From NCBI RefSeq assembly GCF_003934165.1, contig NZ_RKST01000019.1, positions 1 through 64,000 of the forward strand: a stretch of 64,000 nucleotides of DNA. The letters are read 5' to 3'. Source of the stretch: Borborobacter arsenicus. Lineage in GTDB: Bacteria; Pseudomonadota; Alphaproteobacteria; Rhizobiales; Rhizobiaceae. Position 1 is the first letter of the stretch, and each line of letters starts with the position of its first letter. A program made the position numbers and the translations under genes. This document shows positions 9,457 to 18,739 of this stretch, piece by piece. A model generated the notes under the pieces. The model worked only from the letters and a program-made list of their open reading frames with translations, made no database searches and had not been told where the DNA came from.

Positions 9457-9861
9457 ATGGCCCGCGTAACCGTTGAAGACTGCATTGACAAGGTCGACAA
9501 CCGCTTTGAGCTGGTGCTTCTGGCCGGCCATCGCGCCCGGCAGATCTCGCAGGGTGCGCCGATCACCGTTGATCGTGACAACGACAAGAATCCGGTCGTC
9601 GCATTGCGCGAAATCGCTGACGAGACCCTGTCGCCGGGCGATCTCAAGGAAGACCTGATCCATTCGCTGCAGAAGCATGTCGAGGTCGACGAACCCGAAT
9701 CCGATAGCCAGGCCTTGCTCGACCAGGCCGACGCATCGGCGGCGGCTCCTTCCGAGGACGCTGGCGAGGAAGAAAACATCGCTTTCGACCGGATGAGCGA
9801 GGAAGACCTGCTTGCCGGCATCGAAGGCCTTGTCGCGCCGGAGAAAAACGACGAATACTGA
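9457..9861 (+). CDS. rpoZ: RNA polymerase omega subunit
   Basis: Small subunit that chaperones beta' assembly; in proteobacteria with DksA/ppGpp control it is also part of a ppGpp site. 134 residues. The N-terminal half shows [28 protein letters not shown]-type residues (positions 1-28) and [15 protein letters not shown], the conserved omega core. The tail after residue 80 is acidic and alphaproteobacterial in style. AAGGGG precedes the ATG. Its position directly before rsh matches the conserved rpoZ-spoT pairing. Confidence 0.96.
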   Translation: MARVTVEDCIDKVDNRFELVLLAGHRARQISQGAPITVDRDNDKNPVVALREIADETLSPGDLKEDLIHSLQKHVEVDEPESDSQALLDQADASAAAPSEDAGEEENIAFDRMSEEDLLAGIEGLVAPEKNDEY

Positions 9862-9954
9862 CCTTTTGGGTCAGCATCGGCACTTCCGTGCCGGTTGAAT
9901 CATGGCTATTTATGACATGCGCCGTATCACCCGATGCGGCGCATGATCGTTTTC
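9859..9954 (+). terminator. Hairpin cluster / possible terminator between rpoZ and rsh
   Basis: Three consecutive hairpins fill the 112-base gap: CTGACC/GGGTCAG (9859-9874), CGGCAC/GTGCCG with a TTCC loop (about 9879-9894), and a perfect 9-bp stem CATGCGCCG/CGGCGCATG (9916-9924/9937-9945) followed 4 bases later by TTTT. The last resembles a Rho-independent terminator or attenuator and could reduce read-through into rsh. Confidence 0.5.
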
Positions 9955-9973
9955 CGACCCGCGAGATCTGGCC

Positions 9974-12202
9974 ATGATGCGTCAATATGAGCTTGTCGAG
10001 CGCGTGCAGCGCTACAAGCCTGACGTGAACGAGGCGCTTCTCAACAAGGCTTATGTCTATGCCATGCAGAAGCATGGCCATCAGCGGCGTGCTTCTGGTG
10101 ATCCTTATTTCTCGCACCCGCTGGAAGTGGCGGCGATCCTCACCGAAATGCATATGGACGAGGCGACCATTGCCGTGGCGCTTCTTCATGACACGATAGA
10201 GGACACGTCGGCGACAAGGCAGGAGATCGACGAACTCTTCGGCCCCGATCTCGGCTCGCTGGTCGAGGGGCTGACCAAGCTCAAGAAGCTCGATCTCGTG
10301 TCGAAGAAGGCCGAGCAGGCCGAGAACCTGCGCAAGCTGCTTCTGGCGATCTCGGAAGATGTGCGCGTGCTTCTGGTCAAGCTTGCCGATCGCCTGCACA
10401 ATATGCGCACGCTCGACCATATGCCCGAAAGCAAGCGACTGCGCATCGCCGAGGAGACGATGGACATCTATGCGCCGCTGGCCGGCCGCATGGGCATGCA
10501 AGGCATGCGCGAGGAACTGGAGGAACTGGCCTTCCGCTATATCAACCCGGAGGCCTATCGCACAGTGACTTCCCGGCTTGCCGAGCTTTCCGAGCGCAAT
10601 CGCGACGTGATCGTGGAGATCGAGAACACGCTGTCGGAACTGTTCAAGAAATATGAGCTGAAGGCGAGCGTCAAAGGCCGCCAGAAAAAGCCGTGGTCGG
10701 TGTTCCGCAAGATGGAGTCCAAGGCGCTCTCCTTCGAGCAGCTTTCCGATATTTTCGGCTTCCGCGTCATCGTCGACACGGTCGAGGATTGCTATCGCGC
10801 TCTGGGTGCCATCCACACGACCTGGTCGATGGTGCCAGGCCGCTTCAAGGATTACATTTCGACGCCCAAGCAGAACGACTATCGCTCGATCCACACCACC
10901 ATCGTCGGGCCGTCGCGCCAGCGCATCGAGTTGCAGATCCGCACCCGCGAGATGAACAAGGTGGCCGAGTATGGTGTTGCCGTTCATGCGCTCTACAAGG
11001 ATACGCCCGGCAAGGTGAATGCCGCAGACCACGCGATCTCCAAGGAAACCAATGCCTATGCTTGGCTGCGGCGCACCATCGAGCAACTGGCGGAAGGCGA
11101 CAATCCGGAAGACTTCCTCGAAAACACCAAGCTCGAATTGTTCCAGGATCAGGTGTTCTGCTTCACGCCCAAGGGCATGCTGATTGCGCTGCCGCGCGGC
11201 GCGACCCCGATCGATTTTGCCTATGCCGTGCACACCGATGTCGGCGACACTTGCGTGGGGGCCAAGGTCAATGGCCGCATCATGCCGCTGATGACCGAAC
11301 TGAAGAATGGCGACGAGGTCGAGATCATCCGCTCCAAGGCGCAGGTGCCGCCGGCGGCATGGGAATCGGTAGTGGTGACCGGCAAGGCGCGCGCCGCCAT
11401 CCGTCGCGCCACCAAGAATGCCATCCGCAAGCAATATTCCGGCCTCGGGGCGCGCATCCTGGAGCGCGCCTTCGACCGTGCCGGCAAGGTCTTTTCCAAG
11501 GACGGGCTGAAGCCGGTGCTGCATCGCCTTGCACGCAAGGATGTCGAGGATGTGCTGACGGCAGTCGGCCGTGGCGAACTGGCGTCCAGCGACGTGATGA
11601 AGGCGGTGTTCCCGGATTTCAAGGACGAACGGGTCACCCAAGCAGCGAAGCCGCGGGAGGAAGGCTGGTCGAAGATCAGGAACGCGGCCGGCATGCTGTT
11701 CCAGATTCCGGGCCGGGCCTCGCGCAAGGACAGGCAGGTGGCCAGAGAGAACGGCGCAGTGCCGATCCGCGGCGTTCGCGGCGACCTCCCGGTGCGGTTT
11801 GCGCCGGAGGGCGCCGTGCCGGGTGATCGCATCATCGGCATCATGCAGCCAGGGTCTGGCATCACCATCTATCCGATCCAGTCGCCGTCGCTCACCGCTT
11901 TCGACGACCAGCCGGAGCGCTGGATCGACGTGCGCTGGGACATCGACGAGGCGACCAAGGAGCGCTTTCCCGCCCGCATATCGGTGGTGGCGCTCAATGC
12001 GCCGGGGTCGCTCGCCGAAATCGCGCAGGTGATTGCCGAAAACGATGCGAACATCCATACGCTTTCCATGATCCGCACAGCGCCTGACTTCACCGAGATG
12101 CTGATCGATCTCGAAGTCTGGGACCTGAAGCACCTGAACCGGCTGATTTCTCAGCTCAAGGAGAACGCCAGCGTCAGCGACGCCCATCGCGTCAATGGCT
12201 GA
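9974..12202 (+). CDS. rsh: Bifunctional (p)ppGpp synthetase/hydrolase (Rel/Spo homologue)
   Basis: Long RSH enzyme, 742 residues, controlling the stringent response by making and degrading (p)ppGpp. N-terminal hydrolase: FSHPLEVA (His48), LLHDTIEDT (His72-Asp73, Glu76-Asp77), all HD residues present. Synthetase: GRQK near 235, FGFRVIVDT, then RFKDYI and NDYRSIHTT, near 260-310. A TGS domain follows at about 395-455 (FCFTPKGMLIALPRG), then a helical region, and a C-terminal ACT domain at about 660-742. Both activities appear intact, as expected for the single long RSH of Rhizobiales. A second ATG follows at 9977. Confidence 0.96.
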   Translation: MMRQYELVERVQRYKPDVNEALLNKAYVYAMQKHGHQRRASGDPYFSHPLEVAAILTEMHMDEATIAVALLHDTIEDTSATRQEIDELFGPDLGSLVEGLTKLKKLDLVSKKAEQAENLRKLLLAISEDVRVLLVKLADRLHNMRTLDHMPESKRLRIAEETMDIYAPLAGRMGMQGMREELEELAFRYINPEAYRTVTSRLAELSERNRDVIVEIENTLSELFKKYELKASVKGRQKKPWSVFRKMESKALSFEQLSDIFGFRVIVDTVEDCYRALGAIHTTWSMVPGRFKDYISTPKQNDYRSIHTTIVGPSRQRIELQIRTREMNKVAEYGVAVHALYKDTPGKVNAADHAISKETNAYAWLRRTIEQLAEGDNPEDFLENTKLELFQDQVFCFTPKGMLIALPRGATPIDFAYAVHTDVGDTCVGAKVNGRIMPLMTELKNGDEVEIIRSKAQVPPAAWESVVVTGKARAAIRRATKNAIRKQYSGLGARILERAFDRAGKVFSKDGLKPVLHRLARKDVEDVLTAVGRGELASSDVMKAVFPDFKDERVTQAAKPREEGWSKIRNAAGMLFQIPGRASRKDRQVARENGAVPIRGVRGDLPVRFAPEGAVPGDRIIGIMQPGSGITIYPIQSPSLTAFDDQPERWIDVRWDIDEATKERFPARISVVALNAPGSLAEIAQVIAENDANIHTLSMIRTAPDFTEMLIDLEVWDLKHLNRLISQLKENASVSDAHRVNG

Positions 12203-12229
12203 ACGCCTGCCAAGCAATGGACTGACTGA

Positions 12230-12808
12230 ATGAATACGACAGAAGTGCTGGATATCTTCCGCAGCGCAGGCGCCGTGCTGGAAGGCCATTTCATCCTGAC
12301 TTCGGGACTGCGCAGCCCGATCTTCCTGCAGAAGGCGCGCGTCTTCATGCATGCCGACAAGACCGAGGCACTGTGCCGGGCGCTGGCCGAGAAGATCCGT
12401 GCCGAGGTGCCGGGCCGGATCGACTATGTCGTGGGACCTGCCATTGGCGGCCTGATCCCGGCCTATGAGACCTCGCGCCATCTCGGCGTGCCGGCAATAT
12501 GGGTTGAGCGCGAGGCAGGCACCTTCAAGCTGCGCCGCTTTGAGATCGAGCCGGGTGCCCGTGTGGTTATCGTGGAGGATATAGTCACCACCGGCCTGTC
12601 GATCCGGGAAACCATCGAGTGCCTGCGCGATCTGGGCGCGGAAGTGCTGGCCGCCGCCTGCATCATCGACCGCTCGGCCGGCAAGAGCGATGTCGGTGTG
12701 AAGCTGGTGGCGCTCGCCGAATATGAGGTGCCGGCCTATCCGGCGGACCAGTTGCCGCCTGAACTTGCCGCGCTACCCGCGGTCAAGCCCGGCAGCCGCA
12801 ACATCTGA
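12230..12808 (+). CDS. pyrE: Orotate phosphoribosyltransferase
   Basis: Transfers phosphoribosyl from PRPP to orotate giving OMP, the fifth step of UMP synthesis; 192 residues. Motifs: [12 protein letters not shown] (substrate loop), [14 protein letters not shown], and the PRPP-binding segment [13 protein letters not shown]. It lies 27 bases after rsh in the same direction, and only 6 bases before acpS, so these genes are probably one transcript. The dihydroorotase of the same pathway is encoded at 18740. Confidence 0.95.
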   Translation: MNTTEVLDIFRSAGAVLEGHFILTSGLRSPIFLQKARVFMHADKTEALCRALAEKIRAEVPGRIDYVVGPAIGGLIPAYETSRHLGVPAIWVEREAGTFKLRRFEIEPGARVVIVEDIVTTGLSIRETIECLRDLGAEVLAAACIIDRSAGKSDVGVKLVALAEYEVPAYPADQLPPELAALPAVKPGSRNI

Positions 12809-12814
12809 CTTGCC

Positions 12815-13216
12815 ATGATTATCGGCATCGGCAGCGATCTGATCGACATAAGGCGCATCGAGAAATCGCTCGAGCGCTATGGCGAGCGTTTCGTCCAAAG
12901 AATCTACACCGAGGTGGAGCAGGCGAAATCCGACCGCCGCCGGGAGCGGGCCGCGTCCTATGCCAAGCGTTTCGCGGCCAAGGAGGCCTGCGCCAAGGCG
13001 CTGGGCACGGGAATGTCGCATGGCGTGTTCTGGCGCGACATGGGCGTGGTCAACCTGCCGGGGGGCAAGCCGACGATGAAACTGACCGGCGGCGCGGCCA
13101 CGCGATTGCAACAGATGCTGCCAAAGGGTCATCGGGCGATGATCCATCTCACCATCACCGATGATTTTCCGCTCGCCCAAGCCTTTGTGATCATCGAGGC
13201 CCTGCCGGTCGAATAA
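12815..13216 (+). CDS. acpS: Holo-[acyl-carrier-protein] synthase
   Basis: Transfers 4'-phosphopantetheine from CoA to Ser of apo-ACP (the acpP product encoded at 56679). 133 residues, trimeric AcpS type. Visible: [12 protein letters not shown] with metal-binding Asp8, and [14 protein letters not shown] with the catalytic Glu. Typical order acpS-lepB-rnc-era follows. Confidence 0.95.
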   Translation: MIIGIGSDLIDIRRIEKSLERYGERFVQRIYTEVEQAKSDRRRERAASYAKRFAAKEACAKALGTGMSHGVFWRDMGVVNLPGGKPTMKLTGGAATRLQQMLPKGHRAMIHLTITDDFPLAQAFVIIEALPVE

Positions 13217-13305
13217 CCGCCACTTTCATGGCGCTCCTACCGGCTCGGGACGTTGCCCCGCGCGTGCCGACCCCTTATACCAACGACCCAGACAAAGAGG
13301 ACGAC

Positions 13306-14055
13306 ATGAGCGTGGCTGACAAATCTGAGAAGAAATCGGGCGGACTTGGCGAAACCGTCAGCGTCATCGTCCAGGCGCTCCTGCTGGCATTGGTCATCCG
13401 CACGCTTTTGTTCCAGCCGTTCTCGATCCCCTCCGGGTCGATGCGGCCTACGCTGCTGGAAGGCGACTATCTCTTCGTCACCAAATGGGCCTATGGCTAT
13501 TCGCGCCACTCGCTGCCCTTTTCGCCCAACATCTTCTCCGGCCGCATTTGGGGATCGGAGCCGGAGCGCGGCGATGTCGTGGTGTTCAAATTCCCGCCCA
13601 ATCCCTCGCTTGACTATATCAAGCGCGTAGTTGGCCTGCCGGGCGACCGTATCCAGATGCGTGACGGCGAGCTCGTCGTCAATGGCGAGGCGGTGAAACG
13701 CGAGAAGATCGGCCAGATCGACAATCCGGACATCACGGAGGTCAGCCGCCCGGTCGACGTCTATCGCGAAACGCTGCCGAACGGCGTTTCCTACGACACG
13801 CTCGACATCACGCCGAATTCGATCGGCGACAATACGCGCGAATTCGTCGTGCCCGACGGGCATTATTTCATGATGGGCGACAATCGCGACAATTCCTCCG
13901 ACAGCCGCTTCTCGGTGGGCTATGTGCCGGCGGAAAACCTCGTCGGCCGCGCCAATATCATCTTCTTCTCGATCGCCGATGGCGCAAGCCCGCTGGAAAT
14001 ATGGAAATGGCCGGGCTCGCTGCGCGGCTCGCGCCTGCTCGACTTCGTGCGCTAG
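13306..14055 (+). CDS. lepB: Signal peptidase I
   Basis: Inner-membrane protease that removes signal peptides from exported proteins; 249 residues. The start at 13306 is chosen because AAGAGG (13295-13300) precedes it; the upstream in-frame ATG at 13228 lacks a site. One N-terminal membrane segment (about 16-36) is followed by IPSGSMRPTL with catalytic Ser45, then SLDYIKRVVGLPGD with catalytic Lys106, and the box GDNRDNSSDSR near the C-terminus. No second membrane anchor as in E. coli, which is usual in alphaproteobacteria. Confidence 0.95.
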   Translation: MSVADKSEKKSGGLGETVSVIVQALLLALVIRTLLFQPFSIPSGSMRPTLLEGDYLFVTKWAYGYSRHSLPFSPNIFSGRIWGSEPERGDVVVFKFPPNPSLDYIKRVVGLPGDRIQMRDGELVVNGEAVKREKIGQIDNPDITEVSRPVDVYRETLPNGVSYDTLDITPNSIGDNTREFVVPDGHYFMMGDNRDNSSDSRFSVGYVPAENLVGRANIIFFSIADGASPLEIWKWPGSLRGSRLLDFVR

Positions 14056-14067
14056 CGGCGCCGCGTC

Positions 14068-14793
14068 ATGGCCTTCAAACGGCTGACCGGAGAGGCGCTG
14101 GCGGCAGCGCTGCAGGAGCGCACCGGACATATTTTCCGCGATCATCAGCGGCTGCAGCGCGCGCTTACCCATGCCAGCGCGCGCGGCGCTCATTCAGGCG
14201 TCGATTATGAGCGGTTCGAATTCCTTGGCGACCGGGTGCTTGGCCTGTTGGTGGCCGACATGCTGTTCCATGCCTTTCCGGATGCGGCCGAAGGCGAATT
14301 GTCGGTGCGGCTGAACGCGCTGGTCAATGCCGAGGCGCTTGCTGAAATCGCTGACGAGATCGGCCTGACCGAACTGATCCGCGCCGGCAGCGAAGTCAAG
14401 ACACTGGCCGGCCGCAAGCGCGTCAATATTCGCGCCGATGCGTTGGAATCGCTGATCGCGGCCCTTTATCTCGATGGCGGCATGGATGTGGCGCGAGCCT
14501 TCATCCTGCGCTATTGGGAGCCGCGCTCGCGTGTGACAGGGGCTGCCCGCCGCGATCCCAAGACCGAACTGCAGGAATGGGCGCATCACACTGCAACCAC
14601 CACGCCCGTGTACAAGATCGAAAGCCGCGAGGGACCGGATCACGATCCGCTCTTTACGATGAGCGTGCAAGTGGGCGACCATGAGCCGGCGATCGGAACC
14701 GGCCGCTCCAAGCGCGAGGCAGAACAGGCGGCGGCCGCCGCATTGCTTCTGCGCGAGGGCGTGTGGGGCAGCGAGGAAGGACAACAATCGTGA
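14068..14793 (+). CDS. rnc: Ribonuclease III
   Basis: Double-strand-specific endoribonuclease that processes rRNA precursors and structured mRNAs; 241 residues. RNase III domain with the signature ERFEFLGDRVLGLL and the second acidic cluster ADALESLIAALYLDGG; a dsRNA-binding domain from about residue 165 (DPKTELQEWAH ... SKREAEQAAAAALL). 12 bases after lepB; the stop codon overlaps the era start. Confidence 0.96.
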   Translation: MAFKRLTGEALAAALQERTGHIFRDHQRLQRALTHASARGAHSGVDYERFEFLGDRVLGLLVADMLFHAFPDAAEGELSVRLNALVNAEALAEIADEIGLTELIRAGSEVKTLAGRKRVNIRADALESLIAALYLDGGMDVARAFILRYWEPRSRVTGAARRDPKTELQEWAHHTATTTPVYKIESREGPDHDPLFTMSVQVGDHEPAIGTGRSKREAEQAAAAALLLREGVWGSEEGQQS

Positions 14794-15701
14794 CCGAAAC
14801 CCAGGCGCCTGTGACACATTCCGGCTTCGTTGCGCTGATCGGCGCGCCCAATGCCGGCAAATCCACGCTGGTCAACCAGCTGGTCGGCGCCAAGGTGTCG
14901 ATCGTTACTCATAAGGTGCAGACGACTCGCGCCATCGTGCGCGGCATCGCCACGCATAACAATGCGCAGATCGTGTTCGTGGATACGCCCGGCATCTTCA
15001 AGCCGCGCCGCCGACTCGACCGCGCCATGGTCACCACCGCCTGGGGCGGGGCCAAGGACGCCGATCTGGTCATGGTGCTGATCGATGCCGAACGCGGGAT
15101 CAAGGGCGATGCCGACGCGATGCTGACCAGTCTTGAGGGCGTGCATCAGCCCAAAATCCTCATTTTGAACAAGCTCGACCGGGTGAAGCCTGAAAGCCTG
15201 CTGGAATTGGCCGCCACGGCCAATGAGCGCGTCAAGTTCGAGCGCACTTTCATGGTCTCGGCCCTGACCGGGGCTGGTTGCGGCGCCATCCTCGATTATC
15301 TCGCCGAGGCCTTGCCGGCCGGCCCCTGGTATTATCCGGAAGACCAGATTTCCGACCTGCCGATGCGCCAGCTCGCCGCCGAGATCACCCGCGAGAAGCT
15401 TTATCTGCGCCTGCACCAGGAACTGCCCTATTCTTCCCATGTCGAGACGGAGAAGTGGGAGGAAAAGCCCGACGGCTCGGTGCGCATCGAGCAGGTGATC
15501 TATGTCGAGCGCGACAGCCAGAAGAAGATCGTGCTCGGCCACAAGGGCGAGACGATCCGCTCGATCGGCCAGGCGGCCCGCAAGGAGATCGGCGATATTC
15601 TCGAACAGAAGGTGCATCTGTTCCTGTTCGTGAAGGTGCGCGAGAACTGGGGCGACGACCCCGAACGCTATCGCGAAATGGGCCTTGATTTCCCTGGTTG
15701 A
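14790..15701 (+). CDS. era: GTPase Era
   Basis: GTPase that binds the 3' end of 16S rRNA and helps assemble the 30S subunit; 303 residues. The start is a GTG at 14790 whose last bases form the TGA of rnc (GTGA), with AGGAAGG 9 bases upstream. G1 GAPNAGKST, G2 TTRAIVRG, G3 DTPGIF, G4 NKLD, then a C-terminal KH domain with GHKGETIRSIG. Translationally coupled to rnc. Confidence 0.95.
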   Translation: MTETQAPVTHSGFVALIGAPNAGKSTLVNQLVGAKVSIVTHKVQTTRAIVRGIATHNNAQIVFVDTPGIFKPRRRLDRAMVTTAWGGAKDADLVMVLIDAERGIKGDADAMLTSLEGVHQPKILILNKLDRVKPESLLELAATANERVKFERTFMVSALTGAGCGAILDYLAEALPAGPWYYPEDQISDLPMRQLAAEITREKLYLRLHQELPYSSHVETEKWEEKPDGSVRIEQVIYVERDSQKKIVLGHKGETIRSIGQAARKEIGDILEQKVHLFLFVKVRENWGDDPERYREMGLDFPG

Positions 15702-15762
15702 TCGTTCCGCGCGACCTGGATTTGCGCTATTCTTTCGGCTCGTTCAGTTCGGGAGATGCGCG

Positions 15763-16374
15763 ATGGCTTACATCAATACCGTGACCGACAGCGATCCTGG
15801 TTCCAAGATAGCGCGGATGTTCGCAAAGGCTGAGGCCGGCTACGGTTATCTGCCCAATATGGTGAAGGCGTTCAGCCACCGTCCGGATGTGATGGAGGCC
15901 TGGAACAACCTTCTTGCCAGTATCAAGTCGAGCATGGATTTGCGCCGCTATGAACTGGTGACCATGGCGGCAGCCAAGGAACTGCGCAGTTCATATTGCA
16001 TGCTGGCCCATGGCAGCGTGCTCCTGCACGGACATTTCACCCCGCTGGAGCTTCAGGCGGTGGTGGAAGGCAACGATACGGCTCCCCTCAACGAAACCGA
16101 CCGCGCCATCATGCGCTTTGCCGCCAAGGTGGTGCGCGATGCCACGTCGGTCAGCGCCGAAGACGTCGAGGACTTGCGGAGCAGGGGACTGACGGATAGC
16201 GAGATTTTCGACATCGTTGCTGCGGCCGCCGTGCGCTGCTTCTTCAGCAAGACGCTTGATGCATTGGGTGTGCAGCCTGATGGCGTCTATCATGAGATAG
16301 AGCCGCGTCTGAAACGGGCGCTTGTGGTGGGGCGCGACATTGATAGCGGTTGCGACCTGTCGCACCCGGCTTAG
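15763..16374 (+). CDS. AhpD-like / peroxidase-related protein
   Basis: 203-residue helical protein of the carboxymuconolactone decarboxylase/AhpD superfamily, resembling the uncharacterised peroxidase-related group. The core reads [22 protein letters not shown]: one Cys and a His in the place of the CxxC redox pair, so thiol chemistry may be single-cysteine. Start at 15763 with GGGAGA upstream. It is inserted between era and recO, a pair usually adjacent in this order, and is followed 8 bases later by recO, so it is probably cotranscribed. Substrate unknown. Confidence 0.78.
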   Translation: MAYINTVTDSDPGSKIARMFAKAEAGYGYLPNMVKAFSHRPDVMEAWNNLLASIKSSMDLRRYELVTMAAAKELRSSYCMLAHGSVLLHGHFTPLELQAVVEGNDTAPLNETDRAIMRFAAKVVRDATSVSAEDVEDLRSRGLTDSEIFDIVAAAAVRCFFSKTLDALGVQPDGVYHEIEPRLKRALVVGRDIDSGCDLSHPA

Positions 16375-16382
16375 TTTGCACG

Positions 16383-17138
16383 ATGGAATGGCGCGACGAA
16401 GGCATCATCCTCGGCACCCGCAAGCATGGCGAATCGAGTGTCATCCTTGAGGTGATGACACGCGCGCATGGCCGCCATCTCGGCATGGTGCGCGGCGGGC
16501 GCTCACGCAAAGCGCAGCCGGTGCTGCAGGCGGGCAACCGGGTGGACGTGACCTGGCGCGCACGACTCGACGAACATCTCGGCATGTTCCAGGTCGAGGC
16601 GCTGGAACTCAATGCCGCGCGATTGTTCGAAAGCGCCTGTGCCGTCTACGGCCTGCAGACGCTTGCCGCGCACCTTCGCCTGCTCCCCGAACGCGACCCG
16701 CATGCTGCGCTGTATGAAACGCTGCTAGTGCTGATCCCAAATCTTGCCGAGCCGATGGCGGCGGGGGAACTGGTGGTGCGTTTCGAATTGCTCGTCCTGG
16801 AAGAACTTGGCTTCGGCCTCGATCTTGCCTCATGTGCTGCAACCGGCCGGCGCGATGAACTGGTCTATGTCTCGCCGAAATCAGGCCGTGCGGTCTCACG
16901 CGAAGCGGGGCTGCCCTGGCACGAGAAGATGCTGGCGCTGCCGTCCTTCCTGCTGCGCGGGTCGGGCTTGCGCGCCGACAGGGCGACGATGGAGCAGGCA
17001 TTTCGCCTGACGGATTTCTTCTTCACCCGGCACGTCTATGAGCCGCGCGGGCTGCATCCGCCGGAGGCCCGCGCCGGCTTCCTCAACGCGCTACGCAAGC
17101 ACGAAATGGCCGCCGCAGCCGCTGACGAACGCACGTAG
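16383..17138 (+). CDS. recO: DNA repair protein RecO
   Basis: Recombination mediator of the RecFOR pathway that loads RecA onto SSB-coated DNA; 251 residues. N-terminal OB fold: [19 protein letters not shown] and VRGGRSRKA; helical C-terminal half with [10 protein letters not shown]. The start at 16383 matches the family's conserved beginning, although no clear ribosome site is visible, so it may be coupled to the upstream gene 8 bases away. Confidence 0.92.
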   Translation: MEWRDEGIILGTRKHGESSVILEVMTRAHGRHLGMVRGGRSRKAQPVLQAGNRVDVTWRARLDEHLGMFQVEALELNAARLFESACAVYGLQTLAAHLRLLPERDPHAALYETLLVLIPNLAEPMAAGELVVRFELLVLEELGFGLDLASCAATGRRDELVYVSPKSGRAVSREAGLPWHEKMLALPSFLLRGSGLRADRATMEQAFRLTDFFFTRHVYEPRGLHPPEARAGFLNALRKHEMAAAAADERT

Positions 17139-17142
17139 CCTG

Positions 17143-17769
17143 TCAGCTTGCCCTCGCAATGGTGGCGCGCTGCTTTTCGATATGCATGAAGCGGTCGAGG
17201 AACGCCTTCTGCACCGCCCTGACCGGGCGCGATGTCAGGTCGAAGCGATCTGCCGCGATGCCGCGCGGGCGGCCGAAGAACTGGGCGGCTTCGGCGGTCG
17301 AGAAGCCCGCCAGTTCGGTCGCCTCGAAATAGGCGGCGATCTGGTCGGCGCGCTTGATCGCCTTCTTCAGCTTCTCGTCGGGGTCGGCCGGCAATGAGAA
17401 GCGGATATGGATCGCCCGTTGCAGGCGGTGCTCGACCGTCTTGTAGCCGCCGCCGACCACGGATTTGAACGGCGAGATCATGTCGCCGATGACATATTCC
17501 GGGGCGTCATGCAGCAGCGCTGCCAGGCAGGCGTCGGGCGAGGGATTTTTGACCTGCTCGCGAAAGATCGCTTCCACCAGAAGCGAATGCTGCGCGACCG
17601 AAAAGGCATGATCCCCGCCGGTCTGGCCGTTCCAGCGGGCAACACGCGAAAGGCCGTGGGCGATGTCGGAGATTTCGACATCGAGCGGCGAGGGATCGAG
17701 CAGGTCGAGCCTGCGCCCCGAAAGCATGCGCTGCCATGCACGCGCCGGCGCGCCCGCCCGATCCGCCAT
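17143..17769 (-). CDS. HD-domain hydrolase (YfbR-like)
   Basis: 208-residue HD-superfamily phosphohydrolase, resembling bacterial 5'-nucleotidase YfbR-type proteins. HD residues: GGDHAFSVAQHS (first His), ALLHDAPEYVIGD (His-Asp) and a later KRADQIAAYFEA Asp. Convergent with recO (4-base gap). Its ATG overlaps the TGA of the upstream ygfZ-like gene (ATGA), implying coupling. Substrate not deducible; dNMP or another nucleotide is a guess. Confidence 0.8.
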   Translation of the reverse strand: MADRAGAPARAWQRMLSGRRLDLLDPSPLDVEISDIAHGLSRVARWNGQTGGDHAFSVAQHSLLVEAIFREQVKNPSPDACLAALLHDAPEYVIGDMISPFKSVVGGGYKTVEHRLQRAIHIRFSLPADPDEKLKKAIKRADQIAAYFEATELAGFSTAEAAQFFGRPRGIAADRFDLTSRPVRAVQKAFLDRFMHIEKQRATIARAS

Positions 17770-18656
17770 CAGGCGTCCCCCGTGGCGGTCTGGTCCTGCG
17801 GGAAAGTGAATTTTGCCCAGGCGGGAATGGTGAGCGAGACGGCAACGCCGCCGGCGGTGATTGGCAGGCCGGTGTCAAGCGCATCCTTGACGCGGTCGAT
17901 CCGCACGATCGCCAGGCCGTCAGTGCCGGAAACGGAACCGAGCGTACCGATGGAACGGTCGCCGGCAAGGATGTCTGCGCCGCTTTCAGACAGGGCCGAG
18001 TCTGCGGCAACCAGAAGGACACGCCTGCGCGCGGTACCTCGATGCTGCATGCGCGACACCACCTCCTGGCCGACATAGCAGCCCTTGGTGAAGCCGACCC
18101 CATCGCTCTGGTCGAGCAGCACATCGTGCGGGAAGGCATCGCCGAGCGCATAGTCCGGACCGCTTTCGGCAATGCCGTGGGCAATGCGCAGCGCATGCCA
18201 CAGCGAGGGATCGGGCTCGCCCAAAGCAATGGGAGCGTAGATGCGGCGGACGGAAGGCTCGCCGGCAAAACGCGCGTCGCGAACCGCTGCCGTGCCTTGC
18301 GGCAGCTCGCTTGAATCATCTTGTGAAGTCGATGAATCACCTTGCCACGAAACGGAGACAAATGTCTGATCCGGCTTGGAAATCTCAGCCTTGGCACGCA
18401 GCCGGTAGAGCATCAGCCGGCGGATGAAGTCGTCCACCACATCGGCGCGGCAATCCAGCCGGAAGCCGCCGGAACCGTCGCGCGAGATCAGGAAATCGAA
18501 CAGGATCTTGCCCTGCGGCGTCAGCAGCGCGCCGGGCTTGGCCTCATCTTCGCCGAGTTTGTCGAGATCGGTGGTGAGGATGTTTTGCAACAAATGTTCC
18601 GCATCCGCGCCAGACACCAAAACCAGGCTACGGTCTGCGAGGTGGACAATGGGCAT
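17769..18656 (-). CDS. ygfZ: YgfZ/GcvT-type folate-binding protein
   Basis: Folate-binding protein of the YgfZ/Iba57 family, needed for maturation or repair of some iron-sulfur enzymes. 295 residues from the ATG at 18656; a longer frame extends to 18710 but adds no family-like sequence. Diagnostic motif KGCYVGQEVVSRMQHRG, with the conserved Cys. The N-terminal region (VLVSGADAEHLLQNILTTD) matches the GcvT fold. Divergent from the dihydroorotase gene. Confidence 0.88.
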   Translation of the reverse strand: MPIVHLADRSLVLVSGADAEHLLQNILTTDLDKLGEDEAKPGALLTPQGKILFDFLISRDGSGGFRLDCRADVVDDFIRRLMLYRLRAKAEISKPDQTFVSVSWQGDSSTSQDDSSELPQGTAAVRDARFAGEPSVRRIYAPIALGEPDPSLWHALRIAHGIAESGPDYALGDAFPHDVLLDQSDGVGFTKGCYVGQEVVSRMQHRGTARRRVLLVAADSALSESGADILAGDRSIGTLGSVSGTDGLAIVRIDRVKDALDTGLPITAGGVAVSLTIPAWAKFTFPQDQTATGDA

Positions 18657-18739
18657 GATGACAATGACCTGAAACTTGCAAATCGGGATGCCATTACGTA
18701 AGCCGCTCACATCAGACCGGCAAGAGCCAGGACCCAGCT

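Noticed and set aside
9644-12481. 945-codon open frame on the minus strand across rpoZ, rsh and the start of pyrE
   Set aside because: It is antisense to well-supported genes, has no family motifs and an Arg/His/Asp-rich composition typical of antisense frames in high-GC DNA.
14763-14789. Upstream GTG start for era inside rnc
   Set aside because: The GTG at 14790 has a good ribosome site at correct spacing and matches the family length.
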